NCBI GenBank assembly: GCA_004565275.1 | Contig: SDOX01000021.1 | Span: forward strand, 730,230-794,229 | From: Nannochloropsis salina CCMP1776 | Taxonomy: Eukaryota > Sar > Eustigmatophyceae > Eustigmatales > Monodopsidaceae | Length of the DNA: 64,000 nt | Direction: 5' to 3' | Part shown: one piece after another, positions 11,079 through 23,674 of the stretch | Numbering within the stretch: the first letter of the stretch is position 1 | Layout of the letters: every line of letters starts with the position of its first letter | Notes under the pieces: model-generated | Databases searched by the model: none | The model's input: the letters and a program-made list of their open reading frames with translations, nothing else | What the model was told of the DNA's origin: nothing | Translations under genes and position numbers: made by a program

Positions 11079-14000
11079 CTACTTTTTTCGACTCAAAGTT
11101 CGTTGCTTCTCTGCATGAAGAACAAGCTTTTCTCCAATTTGTAGTCCCTTCCGTCGACGTGTTTCATCGATATACCTGCGGGCTATGTTAAAGTCGCTTC
11201 CAAAAGTTTCTCCAAACTCTTCTCGATCATCTTCATTCTGAGGACGCCAAAATGGGCTCACCTCCATACGCTCCCAGTGAGAAAAAAATAGCTGTGGGGA
11301 AGTTGCTGCCCCCGAAGTCTTTTTTAAGAGCTCTGTTGCGAATCCAAAACTTTCCGCAACAGGTAGTAAAGCTTTAATCATAAATAGATCAGTCCCTTCG
11401 AGGATATCTTCACGAATCACCCGTCCCCTCCTTTTCGAAAGTACACCATACAGCCTTCCCAGTTGCAACTGCAGCCATGTATGATTTTAAAAAAAGCATT
11501 GAAATTTAATATCTGGTATTTGCGTTCCTCATGCAAGTCAAGATGCAAATTTGTCACGATTCCAGACTCATGACAACGTTATCAGTGACATAAGAAGACA
11601 CTCACCCTGTCGCATTGAAGATCGCATTCAAAAAATGCTTCCACAAGCCGCACTGGTGAAGATAGGAAAGCGGCTCGACATGCAGTCTGTTGAGAAAATA
11701 TTCGAAGTAAGAACAAAGACACAAAATGAAAATTTGATTATACACAGGTAAAGAACATATTTTCCAAAATAATTGAAGGCTTACCTTGCATAAAGTCATA
11801 ACTTGTCCTGTGAGGCTGCCTAATCGAGAGCTTAGCCATGCTTCCAGATCTTCTCGCGAGAGTCTCGGCAAGCAACTTCGTTCCTCATTTCCATCTCTTA
11901 AAGATTCCTTCAAGTCTGAGGGACTCAGGAGAAATTCTAATTTTTCTATTGCAAACCCAACACCATACATTTGCTCTTCCGCAAGTGGTCCTGTAAAATT
12001 ATGCGACCAGAAATTAGCAAATGTTCTCGACGTTTGAATTCTGACAATTTTCGATATTCAATCGATGGATCTGACTCACCACTGCTTGTTGCCATTTGAA
12101 AACCAACCAGTAAGCTACTCTGTAGGCTTGGCCACGCCCGCTTCATTTTCCATTCACGAATGTTTGTTTCATCCCCCACATAAAATTCACTTTCTACTTC
12201 GATCTCCTGAACCCCTTTACCTGCCCAACTGATCTGTATCGAGAAGTTGGGAGTCCGCCAAAGCAAATTGGGTCCTACATTCCTGGGACCAAATGCCAAA
12301 ATGTCGGTGCAGCCGGCTTTGAAAGCTGATGCTAAGTCTTGCATTGAATCCTCTCCGCTGTCAATTTCATGTTCGACATTCAAAAGCCCCTCTCTCAGCA
12401 ATTCTTCTTCAGTCAGCTTCCCAAGCTGTTGTCGCTGTCGAAAGTAATTATTTTCATCCATCCAGCCTTCACCCCTTTGCTGGATGTCTGGCTCCCGAGG
12501 TATGTCTGCCAAACCTTCAATAGTAACTTCCGTTACTGAAGCATCTAATCCCGCAGTTTCTTCTTGTTGTTTGATTGCACGCAGTAATTTCCACAACTTT
12601 ATGCAAGATTTGCACGTTATAAGTACTTTATTTTATTTTGCTACATTTATCAGGGTGGAAACTTACCTTGTTTGGCTCTGTTTCGATACGACGTGCCAGT
12701 CGATCAGGCAAAGCCACACATCTAACAGTCAGTCGGCAGTCCCCAGACGAGGTTGTCAGCTTGCAAACGCCTTCAGCAGCGTCAGTTATGCCTGCAATAG
12801 CACAAATTATGTAATGGTTGGTCTTCATCACGCTTTGTTTGGTTCTTCTACACCTACCTTCTTCCTCAGACCATGGGGCCAGCAAGAGCTGAGGTGGACG
12901 ATCGGTTTCATCCCCAGGTGCGGTTTCAAGCGCAACGCTCTCTCTGAAGGCGATCAAGGGGGCAGATGCGCGAATTTGCACACGAGCGAAACGCTCTCGG
13001 AGGTCCTAAAAGGATGGGAATTTATCACACGCAGGGAAACAAGTAGTAAGGTACAGCTTTTATCTCGCAACATATCGTCCGACGGCAACGTACCTTGAGG
13101 CATTGCTCCAAATGCAACTCGCCAAGTGCAGTGATTACGTGCTCCCCACTTTGCTGGACACTTATCTCAACGGCCGGATCCGTTTGAAAAAGCTTTGCAA
13201 GTCCTTTCTCCAGAGCTTCGAGGTCCGCTTGATGGACAACTTCTACGGCTACTCGAACGATTGGTTTTGCCTGCGACAATGTATTTATACGGAGGAGTAA
13301 GATTTTCAACGAGAAACTTTTACAGTGACATAATGTGAAAAAGCGCCAAAAAATATATGTTTCATGCAGCGATTGATACCTGCAAGGTCACCGTGCGGAG
13401 AGCCGGGCATGCCAAAGTCGATGACAAGGTTGCGGACTTTATCACAAGTCCTTCAAGGCCTGCAATCGCAGCTAGGTTTCCTGCGGGCACAGATGGAACG
13501 GGTAAAAGTGATGTACCCATCATCATAAAGAGGCCAAGGCATCCCTCTGTTTTGAGGCCTTGAACATGACTAATGGTGTCCCTTTTTTGTGGGTGATATT
13601 TAGGCCCGAGGATGTAGAGTCTGGAGTCGGGCTGGAGAACACCACTGAAGACCCGGGCAAATGCAACGAAAATGTCGCGATCTCGGTCGTGTTCTGACTC
13701 AGATGATGTACACCAGGCACCCAAATCGGTTTTGCGCATGGGGACAACCTTTGAAACGAATACCACCACAGGTGCGTTTTCACGGACGGAGCATGATGCA
13801 ACAGACCCACGTACTTCAGCTACACATTGATCACTTCCGTCCTGTCCGCTTTGAACTTCGCCATCTCGGGCATGTTCAACACAGGTACTTTCCTGCAAAG
13901 GTAAACGAGGCCAAAGTGCCTCGATCCGGAGTTGCTGAGCGACCACAGGATTCGGAACAACTTCAACAACCATATCAAGGACGGTTTTTGCAAGAGGAAG

Positions 14001-15795
14001 CCATCTTCTAAATATTGATGACGCAGTTCCTCGAAGATCTTTCGGGTTTATTTCCCGAGCGGGTATCTCCTAAAATGTAAGATATTGATGAGAATTATGA
14101 ATGGCGGACTCACATAAAATACGGTTGGTGGATCCTTTTTCGTTTTCAATAGGAAGGAACCAAAACTTACCAAATCCAACTTTTTTATCATTCTGCGGAC
14201 CTTTTGCAAGTTCTCTTCAAGCACCGCTGCTTCATAAAGCTGCCAAATTGGGTCTAAAACCATGGCAACAAACATGGGTTTGGACTTGTTTTCAGGTGTG
14301 TACCGACTTATGGACAAGTTCTGTGCATTGAAAACGAAATTTCCCCACAAATGTCGGCTCAAAAATGCTGGTTTGAGTTTTAGTTTTTGCGCCCAAATTC
14401 GAGCAAACTTTGGAACACTGAATGCCCAGCAATACAATGAGCTGGCAAAAACCACATTGCCCCGCTCTGGTGAGAAAAGCCACTCCTTGCGATAGTTTGT
14501 AAAAGCAGAAAAGGGTTTTATAAGCTGGAATTAGTTGCGTTTCCCATGCGAAATGCACGTTGATCCCAAAACCCCTAGGAGACGAAAGTTTGCATCACCT
14601 TCTCCCAGCTGTCCGCATATTTCTCGTCCTCATTCAATTTAAATGTTTCGCTTGTGATTAGAGACGAACTTATGGCATTAACCTGTTCTAACACCCGCTG
14701 AAGGTGCCAATAGGCTTCAAGAGGAGTCAATCGCACTTCCAAAATCAATCGATCCATCTAAATACAAGTAAATGACGAATTAAGGGAGAGACAGGCTAAG
14801 CGATGAAGTCAAAACATAATCTCCAGAGCTACAACCATGTGGGGAATTTTACGTGTGAATGACAAACACACTTTTATATTTTACCTTGTTCAAAACCAAA
14901 CAGGGTTTCATCTTCTCTTCCCATGCCTGGCGAAGTACCGCATGTGTCTGGTGAATGAGAGCGGGGAATGCGAATAGCGTAAACGGACACTGCAGTCATT
15001 TTGTCCGTCCCATGCAGCCTTACAAATACCTGCGTACAAACTCCCTCTAATATATCTACAATAATAATCGCTCCGTCAGATAGACGGGTCGCGGTTGATA
15101 CGTCGCTCGAAAAGTCAATATGACCTGGGGAGTCGATCAAATTAATCAGATAGTCCTGCGACACCGGGTAAGGTAGCTCAGCGGATAGTGAGCCCACGTC
15201 TGTTCCACCCTGTGATACTGCTATTGCCCCTGGTATCGATGCATTACAGGGTGTTCGATGTTATATTCTGTGGAAGAAGACAAAAGAACTCGGGGGGTTG
15301 TATCATTATCGTCAGATTAACATTACCTGGAGATTCTCGTGGCGCACTTGTCACGGGCGTGGACAAGTCTACGATAGGAAAACGGCGTATTTTCTTGGTA
15401 TGTAGCAATGAAATTGCACTTGCTTTCATCGTTATGCCGCGTTTCTGTTCCTCTTCGCTTCAGAATGGATGGAATACAGGAGCAGGCCTGAGATATGATT
15501 TCAAGCAGAAGCAAGCACCACGTAGGCATCACAAACCCACCTTGAATCCAAGAATCGCAATTTTCCCGCAAGCTTTGGCGAGATGATCCCGTTTGAACAA
15601 ACTAGACTGTCTGAGAGCCTGTTAATGGAAGAGAAGGTTGGGCGACTTTGCGGCTCTGGGAAGTCTCACACCAGGAAAGAAATGTACTCACGTGGTCTTG
15701 CCATGATCAACGTGAGCCAAAATGCAAACGTTCCGTATAAATTGCTGCTTTCCCTGAAGGACAATCAATTCGTCTGCATTAACGCGGCGTGCCAT
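11079..15795 (-). CDS. EFL1: Elongation factor-like GTPase 1 (EFL1/RIA1), many exons
   Basis: EFL1 works with SBDS to release eIF6 from the nascent 60S subunit in the cytoplasm. It is an EF-2 paralogue. The ATG at 15795 opens exon 1 (15692-15795), which encodes [15 protein letters not shown]. Exons follow at 15541-15618 ([19 protein letters not shown]), 15327-15457 ([11 protein letters not shown]), 15030-15229 ([19 protein letters not shown]), about 14884-14945 (KPCLVLNK) and about 14757 downward ([16 protein letters not shown]). G-domain motifs [13 protein letters not shown] and NKMD are present. [16 protein letters not shown] and the end ([20 protein letters not shown]) are EFL1-like rather than EF-2-like. 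The diphthamide-loop region typical of EF-2 was not seen. Domain II ([14 protein letters not shown]) is near 13800, domain III (GELHLEQCL) near 13110, and the C-terminal [20 protein letters not shown] near 11390. The first four junctions were checked for phase; the later ones are approximate. Confidence 0.9.
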
Positions 15796-16955
15796 GAGTA
15801 AGCGGGAAGACCAGAAAGTAGACGTTCTTAACGCAGCCTACGGTTGATCTCTGGGTATAACACCAGTGCGAATTGTTGCCACCACTACGAAATACAATTT
15901 AGAACTTATCGACGGCTCCACCTGTCCCGTATGTACGAAAGGAGAAGGCAAGCTGGATGATGATTTTATCAGAGGCCTGGAGTGTTGTCGACCAAAAGCG
16001 AGTTGGCTTTATTGCCATTATGGCCAAGGTAGAAATCCCTGCATGATCTGCTACATCGACTTGCGAGCAATCCTGAGATCTCCATGTGAATGGAAAACAG
16101 CATGCAACATCTACATTAACATCTTTCGCCACAACGAGAGGGAGTACGAGACGGTGCGAACTCGAGGAGAGCAAAACAGCAACAACGCACACGTGCATGT
16201 CGCCATAAAAATGTGAAGTATCTTCCTGCTCTTCTTTTTTGCTCCAAGCAAAGAGAAAAACATGCTGTCCAGACATGAATTGTAATGATCACGGCGACCG
16301 ATATGCTTTTCAAAACCATTCGAGCTCTGGCTCGACAGTGAATTGTTCATTGCTTCCCTCTCCTTCTGTGCTTTACTTATTTTTTTGTTTGCTGCCGCCC
16401 TCTGCCCGCGCTCCCCGAGGGCCTCGCCAAAGCTCAAACCTCTCAATGAGTCGAAGCAACAGCACGCGTAGCTACATCCCGGGATGTTTCGCAGAGCGCA
16501 ATCCTGGACATGTACCCCTTGCGCGGGCGGGCGTGTTGTCACACTTATAAACTGAGCTATTTTTATTTCTTGCCAGCCCTGGTGTGGAGGACAGGGCGCA
16601 AAACGGGAAACATCGGGACTAGCAACGTTATCTAGATTTAGCAGTTATCAAGATGGGGTGGGCAAACATGTTTTTGAGGTCAAAATTTCCAATTAGTTAA
16701 ACATCGGGTAACCTTCTCATCCTTTGCTGTTCGGGCCAAAACCGTTCTCGTACCATCTTCTCGTCTGCTGATCTCCGTTTAGTTTTTTTTTCTTCTAAAA
16801 CATAAATGAATGACCAAGCCCCCAACGTTTAATGGAATGAATTACAGACCTCTTACACAAGACCACCCCGGCATGTGTCTCAGGTCAAATAATCCTTTTC
16901 GATTGGGTCAAAAGAAGTTGAAAACAGCTAATATTGGAGACACAAGTCCGCCTGT
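15796..16955. other. Divergent promoter region between EFL1 and the carbamoyltransferase
   Basis: About 1.16 kb separates the EFL1 start from the first plausible carbamoyltransferase ATG. Open stretches on both strands (15866-16216 plus, 16111-16542 minus) match nothing I recognise. Pyrimidine-rich runs lie around 16370-16390 and 16770-16800. It most likely contains both promoters, and possibly a 5' exon of the carbamoyltransferase. Confidence 0.5.
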
Positions 16956-19768
16956 ATGAAATCAATGGATGGAGCATGGGTTCTCACAATCATGACATGG
17001 TCGTACTTCATGCCTGGATTTGCGGCATTTTTACTCCGTCAAACCCATTCGGTCAAAGTCGATTGTCTTCTTGCGAAGCATATGCAGGGCTGGACACTCT
17101 CTCATTATGGAAGGGTTCTCAAGGTACCTTGTCGAATTAACACTGGGCTTCAGCTCATGAAAAGAGATGAGCTCATTTTGGGCATCAACAAATACTCTCA
17201 TGTAAGTAGAACTCATAAAGGCTACGCCGGGTCAATCTCTGCCTGTCCCTCAAGTTTCTCTTTCGATTTCGAACCACAGGATGTATCATGTGCAATCGTG
17301 TCCGCCAAAACAGGAGATTTGCTTTTCATGACCGAAAAGGAGCGCGTCGTCCGCCGAAAGCACGCGGCTGGAGATTGTGCTGACCTGGTAGAATTTGCTT
17401 TAGCTTCTATCCAGCACGAGATCGACGACGTAAAAATGGTGATTCAGCAGAACCACCACTGGCGGGTCGCACACTTTGAAGAACGCCTTCCTTGGGCATG
17501 CGCTCTCGAGCACTATCCGCCAAGTTACATGGAAGAGGCTTCTACTTTCGCCTCATTGAATCCGAGCTGTCGACATGAGCTAAGCCATCATCTAGCTCAC
17601 GCATGGTCTGTGTTCCCTCAAGCCCCTTTCGAGCGAGGGCTCATCGTTGTAATGGACGGAATGGGGGAGCAGCAGAAGTCGATGGCTCTAGGATTGAGGG
17701 ACGAAGATTTCGGGTACACGAGTGACTTATATTTACCTCGGCACGCTAAATTTATGCAAGTGCCAGCGAAGTTGGATCCTCTGCGTGATTACCGCGAAGC
17801 AGAAAGTGCGTATTACTTCGATGGAGATAATCTTACTCTCGTGTTCAAGCGCTACACAATGGAAGCGAGGTGAATATTTACCCATCAGTAGTGTCTGGAA
17901 AATGCGCTACATCATATGCATTAGTTTTCCAACAAACTACGGTTGCAATGCTTGTATAGATGACTTCTTGTTTCTCCGTGGTCCCTTTTTTATCTCACAT
18001 GTCTTGCCTTATCGGCTGTAATCATCTTCATCACCATCACAGCCCCTCAGAACTATATAATCACGGATTTGAAAACATGGAATCAATTGGTGCGGTGTAT
18101 TCTCGCATCTCCAGCCATATTTTCGGTGATTGGAATGCTTGTGGGAAAGTTATGGGTCTGTCGAGCTTTGGAAATGCTGACGAGGCGGCGCGATTGCCCC
18201 GTTTTATGGAAGGAAATTTGGCGTCGGAGACGTTTCGCATTGATTGGAAGGCATTACACTCCTTGCCGCAAGCAAATGAATGGCATGAAGAAGATGAGAA
18301 AAAAACTAAATACTATGCGCACATAGCGCGCCGCGTTCAGGAAGATTTGGAGAATGTGGCGATGTCTTGGATCCGTTACCTCAAGCAAGCGACAGGAGCT
18401 GCGAACTTATGCATTTGTGGTGGCGTAGGTCAAAATAGTGTCTTAAACGGTCGTATTATTCGAGAACTAGGATTTGAAGACGTTTTTATTCCACCCTATC
18501 CCGGTGATGAAGGCATTTCCATCGGATGTGCGCTATGGGGTTTTGCTGCGGCCACAGCGGCCGGTGGCTTCGCAGTATCCTCTTCACGTCACAGGTAAGA
18601 AGCTAAAGGAAAGAGAGCAAGGTTTGCTTACAATCGTGATCGATGAAAAAATAAGCAAATTACCCCGTCCTGACACTTAACTGCTGCGAGCAGAGGTTCG
18701 GTGATGGCGGTGCGCCCGGCCCGACGATATCGTCCCCTGTCTCCTTACCAGGGAAAAGCATATAGTGAAGAGGACATTGAAATTGGCGCCTTAGCGACAT
18801 GGTCGCCATTCCTGCACATAGAGCGCAAACGAGAAATGAGTACGATAGTGAATGCTACGGCGCACGCTTTAGCAGACGGAAAGATTGTTGCCTGGTTCCA
18901 AGGTCGGAGTGAATGTGGGCCGCGGGCGTTGGGCCATCGTTCATTGCTAGCAGATCCACGAAATGCATCCATGCACGCTTATATGAACAAGGTGAAGAAG
19001 AGGGAAGCTTTTCGTCCTTTCGCACCTTCAGTATTAGCTGAGGCGGTCTCGGACTGGTTTGAAGTTGGTTTCCAAGGCAAAGCAGGCACGCCCCCCGAAG
19101 AGGACAGCTCAAAGTCGCCATTCATGTCCTGCACACTTCCTGTTAGTGTCTCGCGTCGGAACCGAGTTCCGGCAATATGTCATGTTGATGGCACTGCACG
19201 GCTACAAACAGTGCGACTGGATGATGATCTCTGGTACTATCGACTACTTAAAGCCTTCTTCGAGCTTACTGGTGTGCCTATGCTACTTAATACAAGTTTT
19301 AACACACTCAGGGCCGAGCCTATTGTCGAAACTCCTTCGGACGCAATCCGCTCCTTTCTGGCCACAGAGGGTGCTATCGACATGCTTGTTATGGGCTGCT
19401 TCCTCGTTAAGCGCCGACCATTTCCTTTGGACGCATCAAATGTAGACCATGCCCTCTGTGTTGTGTGCAAAGCTGAAGGGGTTGTCTTGGAGGAAGTAAT
19501 CTGCGATGCAGAGACGGGAAGTGCACACAGCGTCCGCGTTGCCCGAGGCAGTGAAGATGGGACGCCTCAATGGATTGAGCTTGAAGGGGGGGAACTGGAC
19601 CTAGTGGTATGGCAGTTTGTGGATGGATTTAGTCCTATAGCCGACATAGTGGACTCAGTGCTGGAGCATCTGCAAGATGAGGAAAATGACACCGACTTCC
19701 ATGAAGGTGATGTGGTAGCGTCATTTCGACGATTGTATTCACTTCAATTGATTCTATTCAAGGAATGA
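16956..19768 (+). CDS. NodU/CmcH-family O-carbamoyltransferase with a C-terminal extension, four exons
   Basis: The family transfers a carbamoyl group from carbamoyl phosphate, through carbamoyl-AMP, to a hydroxyl on natural products or lipid-like glycans. Exons 16956-17201, 17280-17869, 18043-18594 and 18694-19768 give 820 residues with phase kept. The N-terminal Kae1-like domain starts at ELILGINKYSHDVSCAIV and contains SHHLAHAWSVFPQAP (near residue 185) and VVMDGMGE; further on is GKVMGLSSFG. The C-terminal domain shows GGVGQNSVLNG, QGRSECGPRALGHRSLLADP (near 530-550), REAFRPFAPSVL and TGVPMLLNTSFN, so the catalytic layout looks complete. The last ~110 residues (LDLVVWQFVDGFSPIADIVD to RRLYSLQLILFK) go beyond the family and recall a PqqD-like winged-helix fold. 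Two starts are possible: ATG 16956 adds a hydrophobic N-terminus, while ATG 17157 begins just before the conserved domain. Eukaryotic introns rule out simple bacterial contamination. The substrate is unknown; the PKS downstream is a candidate source. Confidence 0.88.
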
Positions 19769-19968
19769 AGATTGAGGACCCAGAGTAAAGTACGAAGGCC
19801 AAGATGCTGGTCCCTAGATGATGCGTGTTTTCTTCCTTTTTGCTCGGTCCTCTATTCGGGATGATTGTTTTGATCTACACCTTCCCATCGTTACCACTTC
19901 CCGCACGTATTTTACAGCTTGCGTGCCCGTGCACTACCTGCAATCCCAGACACTGAATCCTTGAAGCG

Positions 19969-20823
19969 TTATTTTCGCAATGCTTCGAACCGCTGCTCCA
20001 GATTATTTGTTGCTTGAGCCTCAACGGCAGGTAGATTATCACTCACCATGCCAGCGTCATCTAACATAGTACCCAGTTCCAGGTTATGGGCATCTGCAGT
20101 CTCTTGAATAAGGCTATCAACCATTTCCTGAGGTGTTGCACTGGCAGTAGTGCTGGCGATAGCTCCTTCTAAATAACCGGTCCGAACATCAGTGTCCTCA
20201 AACTGCTTCTCAAATTGGTCCATTATTTTTGCAAGCTGCGATGAGAAAGAAAGAAAAAAATGGATAAAATTGGAGAGCTTAGACTTCTTTTGTATCTACA
20301 TTCTGCGCACCGTACGTACCTTCTCAACGTCCATATCCTTAAGCGCCGTATCCATGCCCGCAACTATACCAGACATAGCGCCCGTAACCTGTTTCATTCG
20401 TATCGCGCTCTCCAAGCGCGCCGCCACTGCATCTATTCTCGACGATAATCGAAGATAGTTTAGCGCTTGTGTTTTTTCTCGAATGGCGTTCTTTTCAGGA
20501 TAAAAATTGTGTGATGGTGGAGCATAAGCTCAAAAACCTATTTCTTCTTGTCATATACTGAAATCGATCTCACCTGGGCGTAAATGCGCGCCCCTTCCAA
20601 ATTACGGCTCTGTATCGCCTTCTTCAACTTGTTTCTGGCATCTTTCTCACTAGATTCGCATTTTTTGGATCCACGCACCATTTGCTTGCTGGTGAGACGC
20701 AAGTTAACCAGATGGTCTGTGAGAGAAGCACTTCGTGTGAGAGGCCGCCAACAAAACTGGTCGACTGTATTTTCCAGCAATTTTGCACACGCACTGACCT
20801 TCAAGTGATGGCTTATTGCCCAT
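19969..20823 (-). CDS. CHMP1: CHMP1/Did2/Vps46, ESCRT-III accessory subunit, four exons
   Basis: CHMP1 assembles on endosomal and midbody membranes and recruits the VPS4 ATPase. Exons 20823-20799, 20716-20574, 20490-20320 and 20235-19969 give exactly 201 residues with phase kept, the usual family length. The protein begins MGNKPSLEDHLVNLRLTSKQ, followed by the basic helices (NLEGARIYAQ, NAIREKTQALNYLRLSSRID). Next come KQVTGAMSGIVAGMDTALK and DQFEKQFEDTDVRTGYLEGA, and it ends in the MIM1-type helix NLEQRFEALRK that binds VPS4. TPQEMVDSLI matches the conserved TPQ.qVDsLi block. Transcription converges on the carbamoyltransferase, whose stop codon is 200 bases away. Confidence 0.95.
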
Positions 20824-22744
20824 AGCCACAAAGTAATTGGCTGTCATGTGCACGGGGGAAAACGTAAATGAGACGGCCTACAGCAGCTGGCTGTTCCTTC
20901 TTCCTTGCTCGGCGTTGCTTCAAGACTGCTTGTCATGTCTACAGGACCCTGTCGCCATTGAGCAAAGCGGTCCAAACTTACACCAATGTCCTATGCTTAC
21001 GTGGATTGTCTGCTTATCAACATCTTGCCCTCCACAACTCGGCCCGGTGCCTCTTGGAAAGGGTGCAAGGAGCGGCCCCAGGCTGGTCCCGGACGGGCTC
21101 TCCAGCGACGGGAACATCCCACAAAGCGGTACCGCGGATCATGTCACGTCGGACGTCACGAATTGTTCTTGATACACTAAAATGACATGCATGTGCCATT
21201 CAACTTGACGTACATCGTTCAGAGAATTTTGATGGCATAAAACGCCGTATTGTTGTTTTTATGATCCTTTGCAATGCGCCTGCTCACGGGAAGAGGGTCT
21301 CGCCAGAAAACAGTAACGTTGCCAGTTGAACAGACTTGTGAGACCCGTAAAAAAAAAATTCCCAGAGTTTTTGCTTTAGGTCGTCACAAAACTCTTATGA
21401 TTGTATGAATGAACGAGTGAAGAATGAGAAACTGTCAGTCTTGCCTACAAGGGCAATATTTATCTTATAGGTTACACATTGTACACCTTTAAATCACATA
21501 ATGGCGATCAATTGAATGCCATATCGAGTATGTTCCATCGATGATAAATCGCATGAGATGCCTATGTAGCAAATGTGTTTCAAGGACATTTACTGTTCTA
21601 AACACTACAAATGACCGGTTGTTCGCGCAGTATCTATTTCGGTGCTGGAACGCTGCTACCTGGCTAAAAATGTCTCGGACAAAGATTTTATAATAATGAG
21701 TTGTAGGAAAGTAAGCCTTCTTGAAATTGCACTTTTTGTTTTGTTTCTATATTTGTAGTTCCCGACATGTTTAACACTAAGTACTTGCGTCCTGTACTGA
21801 CACGTACGAATTCAAACAGTCAATAAGGCAATAGAATTGTCAAAAGCTGTAAAGCACATCCTCATAAACATTGACGCACGTCTTGATCCATTGTCAATAG
21901 TGATACGTGACGCTACAGTAGTATGTCACAACACAATTATCTATTTCGAAGAGATACGGCACCTAAGTTTCAGCCATGTATTTGCTCGCTGATGGCTTCT
22001 CAAACGACCTACGTAATTTTCATGTTGATATATCTTCTGTCTTCCTTTCGTGTGACTTCGTTGTCTACATTTATCCAATCATTCAACTTAACACGTATCT
22101 TTGCCATGCTTCAGCTTCGGTTGCCATCACCCCTGATGTCTCTGTAATTTTCTAATTCATTTCTCCGCGGGGGGAAGTGTAGCAATGCATTTGCTTTGTT
22201 GACGCCCCTGCATATTTGATCTTGCTCTTTGTCCTTTCCCTTGCACCCTGACCACCGCAAACTTGCCCGCTACAAAGCATCGGCATGTGCTTATCTTCCT
22301 GTTCCATTTTTTCCTACACGTGTCTATATCTTGATATGCTTATTGGCGACCGAATTGATGAAAAATCAGAATATGATGACCAAAAGCCCTGCTCATTCTT
22401 ATTTCCCTTCTTCGCTGTCTTGCTTTAGTATGAATAGAAATGCATACCCCATAGCACTCTTGATAAATACCAGATGTGGCACTCTCCTATTCTATGAACT
22501 TTTTCTATCAAGGCGATCGTTATCCGCATCCACACGATACCCACAATTGTGGAAGCCGGACACGTGTCAGGCAGCGTCTTGCTATATTTTCGCATATCAG
22601 ATTGATGAGACCTTCACTCCTATATATTGAAACGCTCTAGAAGGAACAAAAGGAACGGCAACGGAACATTTCAAATCACACGGTACACGTTTTGAATTCT
22701 TCTTGCAAAAAACCTGGTAATGAACCTGCTTTCGATCATACCAC
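20824..22744. other. 1.9-kb stretch without a recognisable gene
   Basis: Both neighbours (CHMP1 and NCBP2) read leftward. The first 350 bases are G+C-rich with many CpG (densest about 21040-21170), fitting a CHMP1 promoter. The remainder, 21200-22740, is A+T-rich with only short frames. No repeat, RNA gene or splice-supported exon was found. Confidence 0.5.
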
Positions 22745-23674
22745 TCAGGGGCGCTGTTGCCGCCTGCTGGATACTGTATTTTAAAGGAATGCATAAGACA
22801 TCAATTTTTCTGAAAACCATGATAATTTTACAGGAAAACAAATGAAAATGTCCCTACAAAAGAGCAAAAGAGCATTTACCTGGGTTCGCCACCTGAGGCG
22901 CTTCCGCACTTGGGTCCGGCACAGAATGGTACATGGCCGCTCTGCCATATCCGCCACGACCCTCATCGTAATCCATGCGTTTTTCATCGCGGACTTGACC
23001 CCCACTCTCTCCTCGTCCGTAACGTCGAGAAGGGTGATACCCCCAATCAAGTTCCACACGGATGATGCGATCATCCAATGTTGTGCCATGCAAAAAGGCA
23101 ACCGCATCTAACGCGCATTGATGGTTGAAGTATCTGGAAAGAAATAATATATATTTATAAAGGGTGGTAAATACATGCTATATTTGGCCTACTCATTTGA
23201 ATATCGATGCAGCCTCAAACAAAGCCACTCAATAACGAGAAAGTGATATTCCCAACCCGAAAATAAAAATGAAAATTGCTACCCACTCAATAAAGCAGAA
23301 ACCGCACGGCTCTTTCGTGAATCGGTTAAGCCCCATGATAACACGCTTGATTATGCCGATCTATTGGGAACAGGGACAAGGTGTCAGATATGATGCTCTC
23401 ACCAAGTGTCATGCACGGCGCAGATTTTCTCACCTTAGAGAAGGCCTGATAAATTTGAGGTTCAGTTGTTTGAAAACTGAGGTTCCCGATGTACACCACT
23501 TTAGTTCCCCGTAGTGACTTAATCTAGGTGGGGGCAGGCGTCCCATTTAAAATCTTTACAATGTTGTTTAAATGATGATTGAACACCTCTACACACCTGG
23601 TCTTGGAAATGAGTGAACTGTTTACGGTCCCAATACACCAAAGGTTGAGGATCAGTGTCGAAGAGTTCCGCCAT
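22745..23674 (-). CDS. NCBP2: Nuclear cap-binding protein subunit 2 (CBP20), five exons
   Basis: CBP20 binds the 7-methylguanosine cap together with CBP80 in the nucleus. The ATG at 23674 opens exon 1 (23597-23674, LVYWDRKQFTHFQDQ). Exon 2 (23434-23517) carries the RNP2 motif VVYIGNLSFQTTEPQIYQAF. Exon 3 (23283-23360) carries IIKRVIMGLNRFTKEPCGF with RNP1 and FCFIEW. Exon 4 (22880-23133) encodes LHGTTLDDRIIRVELDWGY and YGRGESGGQVRDEKRMDYDE, the hallmark C-terminal tail of CBP20. A short last exon 22745-22773 ends the protein. Cap-contacting residues in the RGxSGGQVRDE tail are present. Exons 1-3 are in phase, but joining exon 3 to exon 4 with the obvious GT and AG leaves the frame off by one step, so that junction is unresolved. 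Confidence 0.88.

Noticed and set aside
16111-16542. Possible minus-strand protein of 143 residues upstream of the carbamoyltransferase
   Set aside because: No recognisable domain, and it overlaps an equally long meaningless frame on the other strand. It lies where the two divergent promoters should be.
20837-21199. Overlapping open frames on both strands in a G+C-rich patch
   Set aside because: Open frames are expected by chance in G+C-rich DNA. No motif is visible and the patch sits right upstream of the CHMP1 start, where a promoter is expected.
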